From assembly GCF_004791025.1 (NCBI RefSeq), contig NZ_SRUO01000004.1, positions 372,001 through 436,000 on the forward strand: a stretch of DNA of 64,000 nucleotides, read 5' to 3'. The stretch comes from Mesorhizobium sp. M4B.F.Ca.ET.203.01.1.1. GTDB taxonomy: Bacteria > Pseudomonadota > Alphaproteobacteria > Rhizobiales > Rhizobiaceae. Made by a program: the position numbers and the translations under genes. The notes beneath the pieces were generated by a model, which worked only from the letters and a program-made list of their open reading frames with translations, searched no databases and was not told where the DNA came from. Below, in pieces: positions 1 to 8,037 of the stretch (position 1 is its first letter; each line of letters begins with the position of its first letter).

Positions 1-1035
1 ATACCGGCCGACAAATGCAAGGCTCCACGCGCATTCTGGCACGCAGTGGAACGTCTCGGCCTGCCAGCTTCCGCCTTGTTGCGGCAGGCCCGGCTTCCCG
101 CCACCCTTCACCTCAACGAACACGCCTTTGTCACGACCGCTCAATACTTCGAGCTGTGGAGGGCTCTCGAAGACCTCTGTCCCGAACCCGCCCTCGGCAT
201 CAGGCTGGTCGAAGCCGCCGATACGGCGATCCATCCGCCATCCACGCTTGCCGCCTTCCACGCGCGCAACTACCGCGACGGAATCGCCCGGATCGCGCGC
301 TTCAAGCGCCTCTGTTCGCCCGAGCAGTTGCATGTTGCCGACGAGAAAGGCGAATGCACGATAAGCTCCGAATGGCTCTACGCCAAGGAGCCGACACCTG
401 CCGTTGCCACGGATGTCGCCTTTGCCTTTGTCGTCGAACTCGGCCGGCGGGGAACGGGACAGCATCTTACCCCCAGCCGTGTCGAATTCAGGCGTCCCGA
501 TCCGAAAAGCGATGCGCACCGGACCTATTTCGGGTGTCCGGTGCGTTACGGCGCCCCGCGTGACCTGCTGGTTTTGCGGTCCACCGACCTCGATCGCCCT
601 TTTCCAGGCCACAACCCCGAGCTTCTAGAGATCCTCACGCCCGCGCTTTCTGCCGCGCTCGGCGAACTCAGCGCGCAAAGCTCGATCTGTGAGCAGGTGA
701 AGAGCGTTCTCAAGAGAAGCCTGGCGAGCGGAAGGCCGGAGCTTTCCGACATTGCGCGCGAGCTTGGCATGAGCGAACGCACGCTGCAGCGGCGTATCAC
801 CGAGCAGGGAACGAGCTTCCGCGAGCTTCTGGTCGACGCGCGACAGGAACTCGGCAGGCAATTGCTATCGGATCCAACGGCCGACATTGACGAGGTCGCC
901 TGCCTGCTCGGCTACCAGGATGCGAGTTCGTTCTATCGCGCTTTCCGGGAATGGGAGGGCACGACCCCCAACCGCTGGCGGGAACTCAACTTTGACGGCC
1001 TGAAACGGGCGGCTTCCGACAGCCTCATGCACTGA
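1..1035 (+). CDS. AraC family transcriptional regulator, 5' partial
   Basis: DNA-binding regulator with an N-terminal arabinose-binding-like domain and a C-terminal AraC helix-turn-helix pair. The frame is open from base 1, and a GTG at 46 is the first internal start. However, residues before it (AFWHAVERLGL) look like the usual opening of this family, so the true start is probably just outside the window. The C-terminus carries the two HTH units: ARELGMSERTLQRRI near nt 755-800 and ACLLGYQDASSFYRAFREW near nt 895-955. This is the classic AraC signature ending in a TPxxWR-type motif (TTPNRWREL). The regulated genes are not evident, because the gene downstream is a broken methyltransferase. 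Confidence 0.88.
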   Translation: MPADKCKAPRAFWHAVERLGLPASALLRQARLPATLHLNEHAFVTTAQYFELWRALEDLCPEPALGIRLVEAADTAIHPPSTLAAFHARNYRDGIARIARFKRLCSPEQLHVADEKGECTISSEWLYAKEPTPAVATDVAFAFVVELGRRGTGQHLTPSRVEFRRPDPKSDAHRTYFGCPVRYGAPRDLLVLRSTDLDRPFPGHNPELLEILTPALSAALGELSAQSSICEQVKSVLKRSLASGRPELSDIARELGMSERTLQRRITEQGTSFRELLVDARQELGRQLLSDPTADIDEVACLLGYQDASSFYRAFREWEGTTPNRWRELNFDGLKRAASDSLMH

Positions 1036-1241
1036 CTGGAGTTTTCCAGCCGCAACCGGTCGAGAAGACCGAAGGTGTCGCCCGGATGCGCCGCCCCCGT
1101 CAGCACCCCGCCACGTTGGGTGCGCTCTTGCCGTTGGCGTTCCCCGCAAGTGCATCGGCGCCTTCCGTCACTGTGCCGTGCACAAGCAGCTGCTATCCAG
1201 ATCCTCGTCGAATTCTCACTGGCTTTCTTCCGAGGACGTGG

Positions 1242-1849
1242 ATGCAGAACGATTTCTGGATGTTTTTTCGGTCCTGGCTTGCCGCGCCGCTCCGGGTTGC
1301 GGCAGTCGCGCCGTCCGGCAGCGCGCTGGCCAGGATCATGACGCAGGACATCACATCCAGCACCGGACCTGTCATCGAGCTTGGGCCTGGCACCGGCGTC
1401 TTCACGGCAAAACTGCTTGAGCGAGGCGTGCGGCCGGAAGACCTAACCCTGGTCGAATACGGCGCGAACTTCGCGCGGCATTTGGAAACCCGTTTTCCGC
1501 GGGCGCGCGTGCTTCGTATGGACGCCGCCCGCCTGGGGATATCGAATTCCGCAATGACGCATCCGTCGGGGCGGTCATCAGTGGCTTGCCGCTGCTGAGC
1601 ATGCCCGACCACAAGGTGATAGCAATCCTCGACGGGGCGTTTGCTCACCTGAAGCCCGGCGGGGCGTTCTACCAGTTCACCTATGGTCCGCGATGCCCGG
1701 TCGCGCAGCCGATCCTTGAGGGACTGGGCCTCAGCGCAACGCACATTGGACGCACGATGCTGAACGTTCCGCCAGCGGCGGTGTACCGGATTGCGCGCCA
1801 CCCGGCGAGGGCGCCAAGGGACAGGACCGTTGCAACGATCAGCCCATAA
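1242..1849 (+). pseudogene. Class I SAM methyltransferase (PmtA-like phospholipid N-methyltransferase), frameshifted
   Basis: Starts at ATG 1242 (MQNDFWMFFRSWLAAP) after a GAGGA-like ribosome site at 1232. The SAM-binding motif I is intact (VIELGPGTGVFTAKLLERG). The reading frame fails near 1537. The frame used upstream runs to a stop at 1598, while the continuation (GDIEFRNDASVGAVISGLPL, then a typical C-terminal half with LKPGGAFYQFTYGPRCP) is in the next frame and ends at 1849. One extra G in the GGGG run at about 1535-1538 would restore a continuous protein of about 200 residues, the usual length of rhizobial PmtA-type enzymes that methylate phosphatidylethanolamine. The assignment to phospholipids is inference. 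A sequencing error is as likely as true decay. Confidence 0.75.
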
Positions 1850-2001
1850 TGGGCTGAAACAGCTTCCCTGGACAAGCGCTTCGCGGCGATCGAAGCAAAG
1901 CGTCAGGCAACGGTTACGCCGCATTCGGCTAGCTGAACAAACGCTAAATTAACCGGAGACTACCACAGTACTCGCTCAGTTCACGGTCCGCAGGCGCGAG
2001 T

Positions 2002-4140
2002 ATGCCCGTCGCTCAGGTCAAGGCTGGTTCGCCCGCGCGCAGGCGCAGAGCGGCAAACATCGGCCCGACAAAGCGCATCGAAGACGAATTGCGCGAGCAG
2101 AATGAGCGCTTCTCGGCCGCCGTCGAAAACATGTCGCATGGGCTGTGCATGTTCGACGCCGACGAGCGCATGATCATCTGCAACCGCCACTACCTCGACA
2201 TCTTCTGCCTGGATCCCGCGATCGTGCGGCCCGGCATCCGCTTCTTCGACATCCTCCAGCACAGCGTCGACATCGGCGTAGCCTCGCACAGCGCGGCGGA
2301 TCTCTACGCCATCCGCAAGCCCTATATCGACGGGGCGAAGCCCTCGACCTATGAGGAAACGCTGGCGGATGGCCGCATCATCGACATCTCGCACCGGCCG
2401 CTGGCTTTGGGCGGCTGGGTGTCGATCTACGAGGACATCACCGTGCAGCGGCGCGCCGAGCTCGAGCTTAAGGAGCAGCATCGCCGCTTCGACGCCGCGC
2501 TGGCCAACATGTCGCAAGGCCTGTTGATGTATGACGCCGACGGCAAGATGATCGTTCGCAACGAGCGTTTCCTGGAACTCTACAATGTCACCGCGGCCGA
2601 CTTCCCGCTGGGAACGACGCATCGCGACGCGCTCGAACGGCTGGTGGAACTCGGCATCTACACGAAGATCGACGTCGACAGCGAAGTCGCCAAGACCGAA
2701 GCCTGCCGCAAGGCGGCGAAGATTCACTCGACATACCGCCACCTTGCCGATGGCAGGACGCTTCTGGTGACAAGACGGCCGATGAGCGGCGGATGGGTGG
2801 CGACTTTCGACGACATCACCGAGCGCCAGCTCGTCGAAGAGCGCATGACCCATCTGGCGCATCACGACACGCTGACCAGCCTGCCCAACCGCTCGATGTT
2901 CCGCGAGCGGCTCGACCAGGCCCTGGGCGAAGCGTCAGTCGCGCCGCTGGCGATCTTCTCGCTCGACCTCGACCGCTTCAAGGCCGTCAATGACACGTTC
3001 GGGCACCCGGCAGGCGACTGGCTGCTGAAATGCGTGGCCGAGCGGCTGCAGCGCTGCCTGCGCAACGAGACGGATGTCGTCGCCCGTTTCGGCGGCGACG
3101 AATTCGCCATCATCCAGTTCGGCGTCAACGGCGTGGCCGACGCCGAAAGACTGGCGCGGCGCATCGTCGAGGTGATCGGCAAGCCCTATCGCGACAAGAG
3201 CCGCGAGATGCATGTCGGCATCAGCTGCGGCATCGCGCTCTATCCCGATGACGGCAAGGATGCCGACACGCTGCTGAAGAACGCCGACATGGCGCTTTAC
3301 CGGGGCAAGAGCGAGGGCCGCAACGTCTATCGTTTCTTCGAGCCCGGCATGGACGCCATGGTGCGGGCGCGCCAGGCGCTTGAAACCGATCTCGAAGCCG
3401 CGCTGCCGCGGAACGAATTCGAGCTGGAATTCCAGCCGATCATGAACATCGCGGCTGGCGACATCGTCGGCGCGGAAGCCTTGATGCGCTGGCATTCGCC
3501 CACGCGCGGCCTCGTGTCGCCCGACAACTTCATTCCGGCGGCCGAGGAAACCGGGCTGATCGTGCAATTGGGCGACTGGGCGCTCAGGAAGGCCTGCACG
3601 GCGGCGGCGGGCTGGCCGCATGCGATGCGCATCGCGGTCAATGTCTCGGCCGTGCAGATCAAGAGCGGCAGCTTCGCTCGCAGCGTCATCTCGGCACTGG
3701 CCTTTTCCGGCGTTCCGGCCCACCGGCTGGAACTCGAAATCACCGAAACGGTGCTGATGGACGAGAGCGACACGGTGCTGAAGACGCTCAGCCAGTTGCG
3801 CGATCTCGGTATCCGCATCGCACTCGACGATTTCGGCACCGGCTATTCCTCGCTCGGCTATCTCCGGCGCTTCCCCGTCGACAAGATCAAGATCGACCGC
3901 TCCTTCATCCGCGACATCGATAACCGCGACTCGGCGGCGATCGTGCGCACCGTGATCGGGCTCGGCGCCCAGCTCGGCATCACCGTCACCGCCGAGGGCG
4001 TCGAGACCGAAGCGCAGCTCGACATGCTGCGCAAGGCCGGCTGCGTCGAGGCGCAGGGCTATCTGATCGGCGTGCCGGCGAAGGCGGCGCAGATCAACCG
4101 GCTGCTGCGATCAGGCATGGCGTTGCGCCAGTCCGGATAA
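2002..4140 (+). CDS. PAS-PAS-GGDEF-EAL cyclic-di-GMP signalling protein
   Basis: A 712-residue bifunctional-type c-di-GMP protein without an obvious membrane segment. Two PAS (PAS_7-like) domains lie at about residues 35-145 and 160-270, each with the repeated pattern NMSHGLCMFDAD / NMSQGLLMYDAD. The GGDEF domain follows with an intact RFGGDEF (G364-F368), then an EAL domain with EALMRW (E492), DDFGTGYSSL and KIDRSFI. Both active sites therefore look competent. The RxxD inhibitory I-site expected just before GGDEF reads NETD, so product inhibition of the cyclase half may be lost. It stands alone between a broken methyltransferase and a convergent desaturase, so the input signal is unknown. 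Confidence 0.93.
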   Translation: MPVAQVKAGSPARRRRAANIGPTKRIEDELREQNERFSAAVENMSHGLCMFDADERMIICNRHYLDIFCLDPAIVRPGIRFFDILQHSVDIGVASHSAADLYAIRKPYIDGAKPSTYEETLADGRIIDISHRPLALGGWVSIYEDITVQRRAELELKEQHRRFDAALANMSQGLLMYDADGKMIVRNERFLELYNVTAADFPLGTTHRDALERLVELGIYTKIDVDSEVAKTEACRKAAKIHSTYRHLADGRTLLVTRRPMSGGWVATFDDITERQLVEERMTHLAHHDTLTSLPNRSMFRERLDQALGEASVAPLAIFSLDLDRFKAVNDTFGHPAGDWLLKCVAERLQRCLRNETDVVARFGGDEFAIIQFGVNGVADAERLARRIVEVIGKPYRDKSREMHVGISCGIALYPDDGKDADTLLKNADMALYRGKSEGRNVYRFFEPGMDAMVRARQALETDLEAALPRNEFELEFQPIMNIAAGDIVGAEALMRWHSPTRGLVSPDNFIPAAEETGLIVQLGDWALRKACTAAAGWPHAMRIAVNVSAVQIKSGSFARSVISALAFSGVPAHRLELEITETVLMDESDTVLKTLSQLRDLGIRIALDDFGTGYSSLGYLRRFPVDKIKIDRSFIRDIDNRDSAAIVRTVIGLGAQLGITVTAEGVETEAQLDMLRKAGCVEAQGYLIGVPAKAAQINRLLRSGMALRQSG

Positions 4141-4150
4141 GCAATAGCAC

Positions 4151-5041
4151 TCAGCGCAACGCCTCGATGTATTTCTCGTGGAAGCTGACATAGCCGGGCT
4201 CGACCACCTTGAGATGGCGCGCGACCAGCCGGTGGAACTCCGGCAATTGATGGAACGGCACGCCGGGATAGGCGTGGTGCTCGGCGTGAAAGGGCATATT
4301 CCAGGCAAGCTTACGGACGAGCCAGTTGGTGAGCGTCGTCCTTGTGTTCTCGAGCATGTTGGCAACGAGGGGGCAGCGGCCGTGCTCGGCAAGCAGATAG
4401 AGCCGCAGGAACGGCTGGCCGAGCAGCGCCGGCACGATCCAGACATAGAGCAGCGCCGTTGCCCTGAACCATAGCGCGAGCATCAGCACGACGACGTAGA
4501 AGGCGACCATCGCCCGCGCCTCGACGCGCACCTTGGGCAGGCCCTTCGGCGGCACATAGCTGCCCCGGCAGCCGCCGATCGCATTGGTGTAGAGCGTCTT
4601 GAAATGCCCCCACCATACCGGCAGCCCCGAGACATGGACGATATATTGCCGCAGGGTTTCAGGCTTCGGAAAGGCGAGTTCCGGATCGTTGTCCGGATCC
4701 TGGGTGAAGCGGTGATGGGCGAAGTGGAAATAGCGGAACCAGTCCGCGGGGAGCGCGATGGCCAGGCTGCACAGGCGCGCGACGGCATCGTTGAGCCACT
4801 GCGTCTCGAAAGCTGTGCGATGCACTGTCTCATGCAGCAGCGTGAACAGGAACACGATCAATATGCCTTGCGGCAGCATCAGCAGCGGCCAGAGCGGCAC
4901 CCTGGCTGCGATCAGGCCTCCGAGCAGGAGGATCGCTCCGAAATGGAAAGCCAACTGCATGAGGCCCGGCCCATCAGACTTGCCGGTCAGGCGACCGCGC
5001 TCCTCATTCGTAAGCGAGGCGATGACGTCGCGATGGTCCAT
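4151..5041 (-). CDS. Fatty acid desaturase family membrane protein
   Basis: Integral membrane di-iron enzyme of the fatty acid desaturase superfamily. The three histidine boxes are present: HETVHR, HFAHHRFTQ and HAEHHAYP. Hydrophobic stretches lie in between (LAFHFGAILLLGGLIAARV, LLMLPQGILIVFLFTLL, MVAFYVVVLMLALWF). I chose the ATG at 5041 (MDHRDVIASL), preceded by GGAACG. The frame stays open to a TTG at 5086 with an AAGG upstream, so a start 15 residues longer is possible. The gene is divergent from a LysR regulator across a short gap holding a perfect palindrome, which suggests control by that regulator. The substrate (acyl lipid, sphingolipid or carotenoid-like) cannot be read from the sequence. 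Confidence 0.88.
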   Translation of the reverse strand: MDHRDVIASLTNEERGRLTGKSDGPGLMQLAFHFGAILLLGGLIAARVPLWPLLMLPQGILIVFLFTLLHETVHRTAFETQWLNDAVARLCSLAIALPADWFRYFHFAHHRFTQDPDNDPELAFPKPETLRQYIVHVSGLPVWWGHFKTLYTNAIGGCRGSYVPPKGLPKVRVEARAMVAFYVVVLMLALWFRATALLYVWIVPALLGQPFLRLYLLAEHGRCPLVANMLENTRTTLTNWLVRKLAWNMPFHAEHHAYPGVPFHQLPEFHRLVARHLKVVEPGYVSFHEKYIEALR

Positions 5042-5121
5042 GGTTCGTTCCGGCTGCTTGAGTTTGTCCACGCACATTAGCCACAAAGAAACCTTTCTAA
5101 AAATGAGGATTTCTGCAATCT

Positions 5122-5140
5122 AGATAAGTTCAACTTATCT
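5122..5140. promoter_or_regulatory. Perfect 19-bp palindrome between divergent desaturase and lysR
   Basis: AGATAAGTT - C - AACTTATCT: two perfect 9-bp arms around one base. It lies in the short gap between the divergently transcribed desaturase gene and the LysR-type gene, 5-11 bp before the possible lysR starts. Position and symmetry fit an operator for the LysR protein or another dimeric regulator. The very short spacer is unusual for a LysR T-N11-A box. Confidence 0.6.
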
Positions 5141-5145
5141 TTGGA

Positions 5146-6078
5146 TTGCCCGTGGCCACGCTACCCTCACTGAAAGGACTGCAAGCCTTCGAGGCAGCGG
5201 CGCGCGCCGGGAGCTTTGTCGCGGCTGCGGAAGAACTGTCGATCTCGGCGGCCGCGGTCAGCCAGCTCATTCGCACCGTCGAGGAGCAGATGGGCCGCAA
5301 GCTGTTCCATCGCGTCAACCGGCGCGTCGTGTTGACCGAGGCCGGCGTGGAGATGCTGCCCAGGTTGACCATGGCCTTCCAGGAGATCGGCAGCGTCTCG
5401 CGCGAGGTCAGCGGCGGCGCATTCCGCCCCCGGCTCGTCGTGTCAGTGCCGCCGTCCATGGCGATGGGCTGGCTTTCTCAACGTCTCTCTGGCTTTGTCG
5501 CCAGCCACGGCGCCGTCGACATCTCGCTCAGGGGCGACGACGACCCGGTGCCGTTCGACCGCGAATTGATCGACATCAGGCTTTCCTACGGCCCGCACTA
5601 CCGCGAGCACCCGACCGAGGACATCGTCAGGGACGCCGTCTATCCCGTCTGCGCGCCGGCGCTGAGCGGCGCGATCAAGCGTGACGACCTCGTCGGCCTG
5701 CCGCTGATCCATACGGACTGGGGACCGACCGGCGCGTCGTTCCCTTCATGGCGCAACTGGTTCGAGGCGGCGGGGATCGATCCGGGCCGATCGGCGCGGC
5801 GCGGCCTGTCGGCAAACTCGTCACGGGCAGCGCTCGACCTCGCCATTTCAGGGCTAGGCGTGGCGCTCGCCCAGGGAATCTACTGCGCCCAGGCGCTCGA
5901 AGACGGCCGGCTGGTTCGGCCGGTCCTCCGCACGGCGGAGCTGCGCCAGCCCTATTGCCTGACGATCCCGGAGCGCAGCGCCCGGCGCGACGTTGTGGCG
6001 GCATTCCGCGATTGGCTGATCGAGGAGTGCCTGCGCTCGGTCGAATCGCCGGCGCTGCGTTCACACGACAGCTCGTGA
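5146..6078 (+). CDS. LysR family transcriptional regulator (GcvA-like)
   Basis: A 310-residue LysR-type regulator. The N-terminal winged HTH is typical of the GcvA/AmpR branch: LPSLKGLQAFEAAARAGSF then AAEELSISAAAVSQLIRTVEEQMGRKLFHR. It is followed by the periplasmic-binding-like effector domain (about residues 90-295). The frame begins at TTG 5146; GTG 5152 is an equally good start, and no ATG is near. It is transcribed away from the desaturase gene, with a 19-bp palindrome just upstream, so it probably regulates itself and the desaturase. The effector is unknown. Confidence 0.9.
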   Translation: MPVATLPSLKGLQAFEAAARAGSFVAAAEELSISAAAVSQLIRTVEEQMGRKLFHRVNRRVVLTEAGVEMLPRLTMAFQEIGSVSREVSGGAFRPRLVVSVPPSMAMGWLSQRLSGFVASHGAVDISLRGDDDPVPFDRELIDIRLSYGPHYREHPTEDIVRDAVYPVCAPALSGAIKRDDLVGLPLIHTDWGPTGASFPSWRNWFEAAGIDPGRSARRGLSANSSRAALDLAISGLGVALAQGIYCAQALEDGRLVRPVLRTAELRQPYCLTIPERSARRDVVAAFRDWLIEECLRSVESPALRSHDSS

Positions 6079-6092
6079 CCGCAGGGCGCGGC

Positions 6093-6365
6093 TCAGAGAT
6101 GGCTGGCCAAGGCCGCGGTCATGTCCTTGCTCGTCGCCACGGGAATGATCTCGAACTCCACCAGATCATTCCATTCGATGGCCCAGCGCTGCAGCAGCGT
6201 CACGTCATCCGCCTCCACCAAAAGGAAGCAGCGGCTCATATCCGCCGCGATCCAGCTGTGGTGGACGACAAGCTCCTCCGGCTTCAGCCGACCCTGGTCG
6301 CGGAAGCGACGGTAGATCTCCTTGCGGTCGCAGCCACGGAAATCCTCGATGACGAAAAACAGCAT
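6093..6365 (-). CDS. DUF3303-like small protein
   Basis: A 90-residue soluble protein beginning MLFFVIEDFRG at ATG 6365 behind a GGGGGAAAA ribosome site. A longer frame runs upstream into repeat DNA and is not credible. The order of motifs (MLFFVIEDF, GRLKPEELVVHHSWI, RCFLLVEADD, WNDLVEFEIIPV) is that of DUF3303 ferredoxin-like-fold proteins, whose function is not established. It lies downstream of the RimK-like gene on the same strand, separated by about 200 bp that contains the 8-bp repeat arrays. Confidence 0.75.
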   Translation of the reverse strand: MLFFVIEDFRGCDRKEIYRRFRDQGRLKPEELVVHHSWIAADMSRCFLLVEADDVTLLQRWAIEWNDLVEFEIIPVATSKDMTAALASHL

Positions 6366-6389
6366 GCTTTTCCCCCAGTTTGAACGGCT

Positions 6390-6562
6390 TGGAACTGGGG
6401 AACTGGAGAACTGGAGAACTGGAGAATTGGAGAATTGAGTGGCTAGCGCAGCCATCAGTCCTGACTTCCTCGGTTCCTCACTTCCTCAGTTCTTCAATTC
6501 CCCAGTTCTCCAGTTCTTCAATTCCCCAGTTCTCCAGTTCCCCAGTTCCTCAATTCCCTCCC
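6390..6562. repeat. 8-bp tandem repeats in two inverted arms
   Basis: The left arm (about 6390-6438) is a run of CTGGAGAA-type octamers with variants CTGGGGAA and TTGGAGAA. The right arm (about 6467-6562) is a run of the complementary octamers TTCTCCAG, TTCCCCAG, TTCTTCAA and TTCCTCAG, about eleven units. The 28-bp centre holds a small hairpin (TGGCT-AGCGC-AGCCA). The whole could fold into one long imperfect cruciform or RNA hairpin. It fills the gap between the RimK-like gene and the DUF3303-like gene on the minus strand. Confidence 0.85.
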
Positions 6563-6568
6563 CGGCCG

Positions 6569-8032
6569 CTACCGCCCCGGCCGCTCCAGCCGGTCCAGGA
6601 ACCATTGCGTCAGCCGTACCCAGACCTCGTCCTTCTCGCCCGAATCCTCCCAGCCGTGGTCGAGATTGGGATTGTCGTTGACCTCGATGACGAAGACGCC
6701 GTCCTTGGTCTCCTTGAGGTCGACGCCATAGAGGCCGTCGCCGATGCAGCGCGCCGCCTTGACCGCCGTCTCGACGACATGATGCGGCGTCTCTCTCAGC
6801 GTGAAGGTCTTGATGCCGCCCTGGTCGGGCTTGCCATTGGCCTTGTGGTTGACGATCTGCCAGTGCTTCTTGGCCATCAGGTAATGCACGGCAAACAGCG
6901 GCTGGCCGCCGAGCACGCCGACGCGCCAGTCATATTCGGTCGGGATGAATTTCTGCGCGATCAGAAGGTCGGAATCCTCCAGCCACTCGGTCGCGAGCCG
7001 GGTCAGTTCCTCCAGGGTCCCGCATTTCTTGACGCCGCGCGAGAACGAGGAATCCGGGATCTTCAGCACCAGCGGGAAGCCCAGCGTCTGCGCCGCCACC
7101 TCGAGATCGGACGTGCCGGCGATCATCACCGTCGGCGGCACCGGCACCTTGTTGTAGGTCATCAGCTCGTTGAGATAGACCTTGTTGGTGCAGCGGATCA
7201 TCGACAGCGGGTCGTCGATGACGGGCATGCCTTCCTGCTGGGCGCGGCGGGCGAAGCGGTAGGTGTGGTTGGAGATCGAGGTTGTCTCGCGGATGAACAG
7301 CGCGTCGTAATTGGCGAGCTTGGCCAGGTCCTTCCTGGTGATCGGCTCGATTTCAACGCCCATCTTCTCGGCGATCCTCGCCCAGTAGCGCAGCGAGGAA
7401 ATCTCCGACGGCGGCAATTCCTCATGCGGATCGACCAGGGTCGCGAAAGTGTAGCGCGCCGGCGTGCGGCCCTTGGTGTCGCGCCATTCGCGGTTGGTGT
7501 AGGTCTCCAGGCACTGCAGGAAGACCCCCTCCTCCTCCTCGGTCATGCGGGCGAGCGGCAGGAAGCCGATCTTACGGATCGAGGCCCATTCGGCGCTGTC
7601 CTTGATGTGGACCTCCAGCGCCGGCGCGCGGAACCAGTCGAACAGGAGCTTGGCGAAACGGTCCCATACCTTGGACGGACCGATGCCGAAGAAGATGGCA
7701 ACCTTGGCCGGGAAGTTGCCGCCGAGATCCTTGCGGCATTTGTTGAGCGCGAGCTCCAGTTCGGGCAGCGCATGCTCATAGAGCTTGCGCTCCGACAGGT
7801 CGATCATCGTCTCGACGGTCGGGATCACCTTGTGGCCGCGCGAGCCGGCAAGCAGCGAGGCGTAATAGCCGCGGCTCTGATAGCCGTAATTGTTCGACAG
7901 GTTGATGACCTTCGGCCGCTGGCCGCGAAACAGCGCCGGATGGGCGAGATAATCGCGGTTGGTGATGACCTTGTGCGGCGTCGCCACCTGGTCGAGATCG
8001 TTCTGCCTGCCTGTAAGGATGACCCAGGTCAT
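6569..8032 (-). CDS. RimK family ATP-grasp ligase with N-terminal RLAN-type domain
   Basis: A 487-residue protein. Residues 1 to about 190 form an N-terminal domain unlike classical RimK (starts MTWVILTGRQNDL; contains YGYQSRGYYASLLAGSRGHK). The C-terminal half is a RimK-type ATP-grasp fold with FPLVLKIPDSSFSRGVKKCG, GVYVLGGQPL-like segments (VGVLGGQPLFAVHYLMAKKHW) and the metal-binding end VFVIEVNDNPNLDHGWED. ATP-grasp enzymes of this group form amide or peptide bonds, adding amino acids to a carboxylate of a peptide or metabolite. The substrate is unknown. The gene begins 5 bp after the GNAT-C39 gene, so the two are almost certainly co-transcribed and act together. Confidence 0.88.
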   Translation of the reverse strand: MTWVILTGRQNDLDQVATPHKVITNRDYLAHPALFRGQRPKVINLSNNYGYQSRGYYASLLAGSRGHKVIPTVETMIDLSERKLYEHALPELELALNKCRKDLGGNFPAKVAIFFGIGPSKVWDRFAKLLFDWFRAPALEVHIKDSAEWASIRKIGFLPLARMTEEEEGVFLQCLETYTNREWRDTKGRTPARYTFATLVDPHEELPPSEISSLRYWARIAEKMGVEIEPITRKDLAKLANYDALFIRETTSISNHTYRFARRAQQEGMPVIDDPLSMIRCTNKVYLNELMTYNKVPVPPTVMIAGTSDLEVAAQTLGFPLVLKIPDSSFSRGVKKCGTLEELTRLATEWLEDSDLLIAQKFIPTEYDWRVGVLGGQPLFAVHYLMAKKHWQIVNHKANGKPDQGGIKTFTLRETPHHVVETAVKAARCIGDGLYGVDLKETKDGVFVIEVNDNPNLDHGWEDSGEKDEVWVRLTQWFLDRLERPGR

Positions 8033-8037
8033 TGTTG

